From positions 434,001 to 498,000 of the forward strand of contig CP141893.1 of the NCBI GenBank assembly GCA_036871055.1: a stretch of 64,000 nucleotides of DNA, given 5' to 3'. This DNA is from Bisbaumannia sp015645095 (lineage in GTDB: Bacteria > Pseudomonadota > Gammaproteobacteria > Pseudomonadales > Halomonadaceae). Both the position numbers and the translations under genes were made by a program. Shown here one piece after another: positions 58,440-64,000 of the stretch. A model generated the notes under the pieces. That model did not search any database. It worked only from the letters and a program-made list of their open reading frames with translations, and was not told where the DNA came from. Every line of letters begins with the position of its first letter. Position 1 is the first letter of the stretch.

Positions 58440-59881
58440 TCGCGATCATCGCCATCGTCGTGGCCCTGGGTCTGCTGATGTACCTGGCCTACCGGGGCCT
58501 GAGCCTGCTGCTGCTGGCGCCCCTGCTGGCCATGCTGGTGGCCCTGGTGGCCCAGGCGCCGCTGCTGGCCAGCTATACCCAGGTCTTTATGGGGGCCGCC
58601 GGGGGCTTCGTGATCAGCTACTTCCCGCTCTTCCTGCTGGGGGCGGTGTTCGGCAAGCTGATGGAGGATTCCGGCAGCGCCGAGGTGCTGGCCGGGGCCA
58701 TCGTCGCCCGCCTGGGGGAGGCCCGGGCCATCCTGGCGGTGGTGCTGGCCTGCGCGGTGATGACCTATGGCGGCGTCTCGCTGTTCGTGGTGGCCTTCGC
58801 CGTCTACCCCATCGCCGCGGCCCTGTTTCGCCGCGCCGACCTGCCCAAGCGCCTGATGCCCGCCACCATCGCCCTCGGCGCCTTCACCTTCACCATGACC
58901 GCCCTGCCGGGGACCCCGGCGATCCAGAACGCCATTCCCATGCCCTATTTCGGCACCTCGCCCTTCGCCGCCCCGGGGCTCGGCATCATCACCGGCCTGG
59001 CGATGCTGGGGCTGGGCCAGGCCTGGCTCAGCCATCGGGCGCGCCGGGCGCGATCGGCAGGGGAGGGTTATGGGGCCCACGAGGACGCCCTGCCCGCCAC
59101 GTCGACGCTGCGCGAGCGGGCCGCCGGGGAGGGCTTCGACCTGGCCGAGGTCACCCCGACACCGCTCCCGGCCAGCCTGCCGAGCCTGCCCCTGGCGCTG
59201 ATGCCCATCGTGCTGGTGATCGCCCTCAACCTGGTGTTTACCGCCTGGGTGATTCCCGCCATGGAGACCGGCTACCTGGCCGAGCCCCGCTTCGGGGCCA
59301 CCGGCATCGAGGCGCTGCGCGGGCTCTGGTCGGTGATCGCCGCCCTGGTGATCGCCATCGGGGCGCTGATCCTGGCCAATCGCCGGCGCCTGCCGGGGCT
59401 GACCGGGAGCCTGGACAGCGGTGCCAACGCGGCCCTGCTGCCGATCTTCAATACCGCGAGCCTGGTGGGCTTCGGCGCGGTGATCGCCTCCCTGGCGGCC
59501 TTCGAGACCCTGAGTGGCTGGGTCACCTCCCTGGGGGGCGACAACCCGCTGATCTCCCTGGCCATCGCCGTCAACCTGCTGGCCGGGATGACCGGCTCCG
59601 CCTCCGGCGGCATGAGCATCGCCCTGGCGACCCTGGGGGAGACCTACCTGGCCATGGGGCAGGCCGCCGGCATCGCCCCGGAGCTGCTGCACCGGGTCAC
59701 CGCCGTGGCCACCGGGGGCCTGGATGCGCTGCCCCACAACGGCGCCGTGATCACCCTGCTCTCCATCTGCGGGCTGAGCCACCGGGAGTCCTACCTGGAT
59801 ATCGCCGTGGTGGCGGTGCTGGTGCCGCTGCTGTCGCTGGGGCTGTTGATCCTGCTGGGGAGCCTGTTCGGCGCCTTCTAG
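58436..59881 (+). CDS. GntP-family permease
   Basis: A 481-aa inner-membrane carrier of the gluconate/hydroxyacid (GntP) family with about twelve spans. It opens MIAIIAIVVALGLLMYLAYRGLSLLLLAPL, the typical GntP start. FGKLMEDSGSAEVLAGAIVARLGEARA (about 76) and ALPGTPAIQNAIPMPYFGTSPFAAPGLGI follow, then the late block NLLAGMTGSASGGMSIALATLGETY. Members with the GTPAIQN and GSASGGM motifs are often annotated as D-beta-hydroxybutyrate permeases. This would fit the coupled patatin in short-chain hydroxyacid use, but the substrate is not proven. A GC hairpin follows at 59899. Confidence 0.9.
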   Translation: MIAIIAIVVALGLLMYLAYRGLSLLLLAPLLAMLVALVAQAPLLASYTQVFMGAAGGFVISYFPLFLLGAVFGKLMEDSGSAEVLAGAIVARLGEARAILAVVLACAVMTYGGVSLFVVAFAVYPIAAALFRRADLPKRLMPATIALGAFTFTMTALPGTPAIQNAIPMPYFGTSPFAAPGLGIITGLAMLGLGQAWLSHRARRARSAGEGYGAHEDALPATSTLRERAAGEGFDLAEVTPTPLPASLPSLPLALMPIVLVIALNLVFTAWVIPAMETGYLAEPRFGATGIEALRGLWSVIAALVIAIGALILANRRRLPGLTGSLDSGANAALLPIFNTASLVGFGAVIASLAAFETLSGWVTSLGGDNPLISLAIAVNLLAGMTGSASGGMSIALATLGETYLAMGQAAGIAPELLHRVTAVATGGLDALPHNGAVITLLSICGLSHRESYLDIAVVAVLVPLLSLGLLILLGSLFGAF

Positions 59882-59898
59882 CACTCAACCCCGAGACG

Positions 59899-59931
59899 CC
59901 GACGCCCCGGTCACGAGAACCGAGGCGTCGG
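59899..59931 (+). terminator. GC hairpin after the permease gene
   Basis: CCGACGCC and GGCGTCGG arms (59899-59906 with 59924-59931) plus an inner CGGT/ACCG pair close a 7-nt loop 18 bp past the permease stop. No T tract follows on the plus strand. Terminator-like hairpin between the convergent permease and small basic protein genes. Confidence 0.6.
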
Positions 59932-59953
59932 GGAAATAGAGACCGGGGAGAGG

Positions 59954-60070
59954 TCAGCGGCGCGGTGGCGCCTTGTAGTGACCGGGCACCGTGACTCGCT
60001 CGCCGTTGGGCAGCTGGCGCGTGTGGGTGGGCACATAGACGCGCTTGATCATGCTCTTGGGCTCGCTCAT
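59954..60070 (-). CDS. Small basic protein (38 aa), likely conserved in the lineage
   Basis: A 38-codon frame with a good GGAGGAGAG ribosome site 4-12 bases before ATG 60070. The product MSEPKSMIKRVYVPTHTRQ continues LPNGERVTVPGHYKAPPRR; it is compact, basic, and has no membrane segment or cysteine. The VYVPTHTRQLPNGERVTVPGH part looks like a folded single-hairpin motif. I do not know the function. It lies between the permease and nrdB ends, on the nrdB strand, 137 bp after the nrdB stop. Confidence 0.7.
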   Translation of the reverse strand: MSEPKSMIKRVYVPTHTRQLPNGERVTVPGHYKAPPRR

Positions 60071-60153
60071 CGCACTCTCCTCCGTTGTTATGCCTCTACC
60101 CTAGCAGCCCGGGCGGCGCCCTGTCCTTGACGGCGATCAAGGACCCGAAACGA

Positions 60154-60179
60154 CCGGGCCCCGCCAAAGCGGGGCCCGG
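60154..60179 (-). terminator. Hairpin after nrdB
   Basis: A perfect 11-bp GC stem (60154-60164 with 60169-60179) with a CAAA loop lies 29 bp beyond the nrdB stop codon. The minus strand continues TCGTTTCGGG, a weak T tract. It most probably ends the nrdAB transcript. Confidence 0.75.
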
Positions 60180-60207
60180 AAGGGGAGCGGGATCGATCCC
60201 CGCGCCG

Positions 60208-61455
60208 TCAATCCCAGCTCAGGGCGCCGCCCACCTGGTACTCGGTGACCCGGGTCTCGAAGAAGTTCTTCTCCTTGCGCAGGTCGATGATCTCGCTCAT
60301 CCAGGGGAAGGGGTTCTGGGCGCCGGGGAACTGCTCCTTCAGGCCGATCTGCGCCAGGCGACGGTTGCAGATGAAGTGCAGGTACTCCTCCATGATCGCC
60401 GCGTTCATGCCCAGTACGCCGCGGGGCATGGAGTCACGGGCGTAGGCGATCTCGAGCTCGGTGCCCTCGAGGATCATCTGGGTCACCTCGTCCTGGAACT
60501 CGGCGGTCCAGAGGTGCGGGTTCTCGATCTTGATCTGGTTGATCATGTCCACGCCGAAGTTCAGGTGCATGGACTCGTCGCGCAGGATGTACTGGAACTG
60601 CTCGGCCACGCCGGTCATCTTGTTGCGACGGCCCATGGAGAGGATCTGGCTGAAGCCGCAGTAGAAGAAGATGCCTTCGGTGACGCAGTAGAAGGCGATC
60701 AGGTTGCGCAAGAGCTCCTGGTCGGTCTCCGGGGTGCCGGTGTGGAAGTCCGGGCGCGACAGTGACTGGGTGTGCTTGAGGCTCCAGGCGGACTTGGCGG
60801 CCACCGAGGGCACTTCCCGGTACATGTTGAAGACCTCGCCCTCGTCCATGCCCAGCGACTCCACGCAGTACTGGTAGGCGTGGGTGTGGATGGCCTCCTC
60901 GAAGGCCTGGCGCAGCAGGTACTGGCGGCACTCGGGGTTGGTGATCAGGCGATAGACCGCCAGCACCAGGTTGTTGGCCACCAGGGAGTCGGCGGTGGAG
61001 AAGTAACCGAGGCTGCGCATCACGATCAGCCGCTCGTCCTCGGTCAGGCCATCCTGGCTCTTCCACAGGGCGATATCGGCGTTCATGTTCACTTCCTGGG
61101 GCATCCAGTGGTTGGCGCTGCCGTCCAGGTACTTCTGCCAGGCCCACTCGTACTTGAAGGGCACCAGCTGGTTGAGGTCGGCGCGGGCATTGATCATGCG
61201 CTTGTCGTCGACCTCGATGCGTGCCGCGCCCATCTCCAGCTCTTCCAGGCCGGCGGCCACGTCGAGATTCTCCAGGGACTGACGGGCCCGCTCGAGGCGA
61301 TCGCCTTCGGCGACCCGATAATCACCGCGGCTCTCGGCCACGCTGTCGGGCTGGGCGGGCGCCGGCTCGGCCGCCTTGGTGGCGGGCGCCGGGGCGGCCT
61401 TGGGGGGCTCGGCGACGGAGGTCTCGTCTTCGTGGAACTCGTCCCAGTTCAGCAT
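60208..61455 (-). CDS. nrdB: Class Ia ribonucleotide reductase, beta subunit
   Basis: Radical-generating subunit R2 (415 aa) of the aerobic reductase. The first 60 residues are a polar, alanine/proline-rich leader (AEPPKAAPAPATKAAEPAP) not found in E. coli NrdB. Metal-ligand helices follow (NECRQYLLRQAFEEAIHTHAYQY; EGIFFYCGFSQILSMGRRNKM; LRDESMHLNFGVDMINQI). A conserved C-terminus FFETRVTEYQ holds the tyrosine used for radical transfer and binding to NrdA. ATG 61455 has GGGAGAGAGA upstream. Second gene of nrdAB, 154 bp after nrdA. Confidence 0.95.
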   Translation of the reverse strand: MLNWDEFHEDETSVAEPPKAAPAPATKAAEPAPAQPDSVAESRGDYRVAEGDRLERARQSLENLDVAAGLEELEMGAARIEVDDKRMINARADLNQLVPFKYEWAWQKYLDGSANHWMPQEVNMNADIALWKSQDGLTEDERLIVMRSLGYFSTADSLVANNLVLAVYRLITNPECRQYLLRQAFEEAIHTHAYQYCVESLGMDEGEVFNMYREVPSVAAKSAWSLKHTQSLSRPDFHTGTPETDQELLRNLIAFYCVTEGIFFYCGFSQILSMGRRNKMTGVAEQFQYILRDESMHLNFGVDMINQIKIENPHLWTAEFQDEVTQMILEGTELEIAYARDSMPRGVLGMNAAIMEEYLHFICNRRLAQIGLKEQFPGAQNPFPWMSEIIDLRKEKNFFETRVTEYQVGGALSWD

Positions 61456-61562
61456 CTCTATCTCTCTCCCGGTCGATGATCCGGATCGTGGGCAGGAGCG
61501 CCGCCTCGGGGCGGGGCCTGGGGCCCCATCGCACGCTAAAGCGGGCTCCTGCTGAAGGGGCT

Positions 61563-61592
61563 GGGAAGCCGAAGGCGTGCTATCGGCTTCCC
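61563..61592 (-). promoter_or_regulatory. Intercistronic hairpin between nrdA and nrdB
   Basis: A perfect 10-bp stem (GGGAAGCCGA 61563-61572 with TCGGCTTCCC 61583-61592) and a 10-nt loop sit 18 bp after the nrdA stop on the minus strand. The 154-bp gap is unusually long for this pair. No T run follows, so mRNA protection or partial attenuation is more likely than full termination. Confidence 0.55.
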
Positions 61593-61609
61593 GCTTCTGG
61601 CTTACGGCG

Positions 61610-64000
61610 TTATTGGCAGGCCTCGCAGCCCAGCTCGTCGATATCGCCCGCCGAGGGCGCCCGGGAGCCGCTGCCGCTCTGGCCCTGCAGGAAGTCCTCG
61701 ATACCGCGAGGCTCGCTGGCCGGGGCCTCCGGCTGGGCCGACGGGGCCGGGGCGGTGCCACTACCATTACTGACCGCATTGAGCTTGCCGCGATCCACGG
61801 TGGACTTCTCCACCGAGGTGGCGCCCAGGGCGCGCAGGTAGTAGGTGGTCTTGAGGCCGCGGAACCAGGCCATGCGGTAGGTCACGTCGAGCTTCTTGCC
61901 GGAGACCCCCTGGATATAGAGGTTCAGCGACTGGGCCTGGTCGATCCACTTCTGGCGCCGCGCGGCGGCTTCCACCAGCCACTTGGGCTCCACCTCGAAG
62001 GCGGAGGCGTACTTGGCCTTGAGGTCGTCCGGGATGCGGTCGATGGGCTGCACGCTGCCGTCGTAGTACTTGAGGTCGTTGATCATCACCTCGTCCCACA
62101 GGCCGCGCTCCTTGAGGTCGTGGACCAGGTAGGCGTTGACCACGGTGAACTCGCCGGAGAGGTTCGACTTGACGAAGAGGTTCTGATAGGTCGGCTCGAT
62201 GGACTGGGAGACGCCGCAGATATTGGAGATGGTCGCGGTGGGGGCGATGGCCATCACGTTGGAGTTGCGCATGCCCTGGGCGGCGATCTTGTCGCGGATG
62301 CGGTCCCAGTCCTGGGTCGCGCTGGTGTCGATCTCGATGTACTTCTCGCCGCGCTCCAGGCGCAGCTTGTCGATGGAGTCGATGGGCAGCACGCCCTGGC
62401 TCCACAGCGAGCCCTCGAAGCTCTCGTAGCGACCGCGCTCGGCGGCGAGGTCCGCGGAGGCCTCGATGGCGTGGTAGCTGACCAGCTCCATGGAGCGGTC
62501 GGCGAAGGTCACCGCCTCCTGGGAAGCGTAGGCGATGCCCTGCTTGTAGAGGGCGTCCTGGAAGCCCATGATGCCCAGCCCCACCGGGCGGTGCCGGAAG
62601 TTGGAACGCTTGGCCTGGGGCACCGCGTAGTAGTTGATGTCGATGACGTTATCGAGCATCCGCACCGCGGTGCGCACGGTCTTCTGCAGCTTGTCGTTGT
62701 CGAGCTCGCCGTCCACCACGTGCTGGGCCAGGTTGACGGAGCCCAGGTTGCACACCGCGATCTCGTCGACGCTGGTGTTGAGGGTGATCTCGGTGCACAG
62801 GTTGGAAGAGTGCACCACGCCGGCGTGCTGCTGCGGGCTGCGCAGGTTGCACGGATCCTTGAAGGTGATCCAGGGGTGGCCGGTCTCGAACAGCATGGAG
62901 AGCATCTTGCGCCACAGGTCCTTGGCGCGCACGCGCTTGAACAGCTTGAGCTGGCCGGTGCGGGTCATCTCCTCGTACTCGGCGTAGCGCTTCTCGAAGG
63001 CGGCGCCGTAGAGGTCGTGGAGGTCCGGGCAGGTGGACGGCGAGAAGAGCGTCCACTCCTTGTCGTCGAAGACCCGCTTCATGAACAGGTCCGGCACCCA
63101 GTTGGCGGTGTTCATGTCGTGGGTCCGGCGACGGTCGTCACCGGTGTTCTTGCGCAGCTCGAGGAACTCCTCGATGTCCAGGTGCCAGGTCTCCAGGTAG
63201 GCACAGACCGCGCCCTTGCGCTTGCCGCCCTGGTTGACCGCCACCGCGGTGTCGTTGACCACCTTGAGGAAGGGCACCACGCCCTGGGACTTGCCGTTGG
63301 TGCCCTTGATGTAGGAGCCCAGGGCGCGCACCGGGGTCCAGTCGTTGCCCAGGCCGCCGGCCCACTTGGAGAGCAGGGCGTTGTCGCGGATGGCGCTGTA
63401 GATGTGGTCCAGGTCATCGGGCACGGTGGTCAGGTAGCAGCTGGAGAGCTGGCTGCGCTGGGTGCCGGAGTTGAACAGGGTCGGGGTGGAGGCCATGTAG
63501 TCGAAGCTGGAGAGCAGCTCGTAGAACTCGATGGCCCGCGCCTCGCGGTCGTCCTCGTTGAGCGCCAGGCCCATGGCCACGCGCATGAACATCACCTGGG
63601 GCAGTTCGTAGCGCACGTCATCCTTGTGGATGAAGTAGCGATCGTAGAGGGTCTGCAGGCCCAGGTAGGTGAAGGCGTTGTCGCGGCTGTGGTCCAGGGC
63701 GTCGCCCAGGCGCTCCAGATCGAACTCGGCGAGCTTGTCGTCGAGCTGCTCGAACTCGATGCCCTTGGCCACATAGGCCTTGAAGGCGGGCTTGTAGAGC
63801 TCGGCCATGTCGCTGTAGGTGGCGTCCTCGGCGATGCCCAGGAAGGAGAGGGCCTCGCGGCGCAGGCTGTCCTGCAGCAGGCGCGCGGTGACGTAGGTGT
63901 AGTTGGGCTCCTTCTCCACCAGGGTGCGGGCGGTCATCATCAGCGCCTGGGATACGCCGTCGATGGTCACGCCATCGTAGAGGTTCTTCAGGGAGTCCTC
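61610..64000 (-). CDS. nrdA: Class Ia ribonucleotide reductase, alpha subunit, N-terminus outside window
   Basis: Catalytic subunit R1, with at least 796 residues visible; the reading frame remains open to position 64000, so the start and probably an ATP-cone lie to the right. Signatures: SSCYLTTVPDDLDHIYSAI with the first redox cysteine, SKWAGGLGNDWTPVRA, HSSNLCTEITLNTS with the radical cysteine region, RPVGLGIMGFQDALYKQGIAYAS, and TATISNICGVSQSIEPTYQNLFVKSNLSGEFTV. The last residues ELGCEACQ hold the C-x-x-C pair that passes electrons to the active site. A proline/serine-rich tail (about 60 residues) separates these cysteines from the core, as in long-tailed class Ia forms. Confidence 0.96.
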   Translation of the reverse strand, partial: EDSLKNLYDGVTIDGVSQALMMTARTLVEKEPNYTYVTARLLQDSLRREALSFLGIAEDATYSDMAELYKPAFKAYVAKGIEFEQLDDKLAEFDLERLGDALDHSRDNAFTYLGLQTLYDRYFIHKDDVRYELPQVMFMRVAMGLALNEDDREARAIEFYELLSSFDYMASTPTLFNSGTQRSQLSSCYLTTVPDDLDHIYSAIRDNALLSKWAGGLGNDWTPVRALGSYIKGTNGKSQGVVPFLKVVNDTAVAVNQGGKRKGAVCAYLETWHLDIEEFLELRKNTGDDRRRTHDMNTANWVPDLFMKRVFDDKEWTLFSPSTCPDLHDLYGAAFEKRYAEYEEMTRTGQLKLFKRVRAKDLWRKMLSMLFETGHPWITFKDPCNLRSPQQHAGVVHSSNLCTEITLNTSVDEIAVCNLGSVNLAQHVVDGELDNDKLQKTVRTAVRMLDNVIDINYYAVPQAKRSNFRHRPVGLGIMGFQDALYKQGIAYASQEAVTFADRSMELVSYHAIEASADLAAERGRYESFEGSLWSQGVLPIDSIDKLRLERGEKYIEIDTSATQDWDRIRDKIAAQGMRNSNVMAIAPTATISNICGVSQSIEPTYQNLFVKSNLSGEFTVVNAYLVHDLKERGLWDEVMINDLKYYDGSVQPIDRIPDDLKAKYASAFEVEPKWLVEAAARRQKWIDQAQSLNLYIQGVSGKKLDVTYRMAWFRGLKTTYYLRALGATSVEKSTVDRGKLNAVSNGSGTAPAPSAQPEAPASEPRGIEDFLQGQSGSGSRAPSAGDIDELGCEACQ

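Overview
The window is GC-rich, densely coded chromosomal DNA, most like a moderately halophilic gammaproteobacterium of the Halomonadaceae (Halomonas and relatives). The grounds are gene content (carboxynorspermidine pathway, several cation antiporters, class Ia nrdAB with a small basic protein gene beside it) and protein style. This is inference; there is no rRNA marker. I saw no rRNA, tRNA or CRISPR array.

Layout. 1-1.2 kb: the partial luciferase-like oxidoreductase and a 51-aa membrane peptide. 1.2-3.6 kb: a two-gene polyamine synthesis operon (carboxynorspermidine synthase and nspC). 3.8-13.3 kb: a polyamine catabolic locus with two agmatine deiminases, an NhaC-type carrier, a putrescine-type aminotransferase, an M20 carbamoylase, an aldehyde dehydrogenase and a LysR regulator. 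Together these could take agmatine to GABA, with the carbamoylase in the place usually held by AguB. A 78-bp tandem array of terminator-like units and a 13-bp triple repeat lie inside it. 13.3-18.5 kb: an MFS carrier, a 143-bp MITE-like element, NAD-type isocitrate dehydrogenase, a LuxR regulator and a soluble triple-PAS chemoreceptor. 18.5-28.3 kb: a TelA pair, a repeat lipoprotein, a UMF1 carrier, an ATP-grasp ligase with a CocE hydrolase, a flavin reductase and a retropepsin-like protease.

28.4-35.9 kb: a nickel/peptide-type ABC importer operon with a Zur-like site upstream. Then comes a secreted, repeat-rich basic peptide whose stop codon overlaps the start of an HprK-like kinase/PqqD fusion, followed by two small orphan proteins. 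The peptide/kinase pair is the best candidate for an undescribed system.

35.9-40 kb is an accessory segment. An exact 23-bp direct repeat bounds it, the left copy being the 3' end of a SpoIIAA-like gene. Inside are an M48 lipoprotein protease split by a 1,717-bp IS1380-family element (5-bp target duplication), two small AT-richer genes and a decayed PadR-like regulator.

40-64 kb: a LysE exporter, a frameshifted acetyltransferase, a complete ugpBAEC operon ending in an inositol-monophosphatase-family gene, a HAD phosphatase, an SDR, a nitronate monooxygenase-like enzyme, a VRR-NUC protein translationally coupled to a nuclease-helicase fusion, a KefB/C antiporter, a PLDc_N peptide, a patatin coupled to a GntP permease, and nrdB-nrdA (nrdA runs off the right edge).
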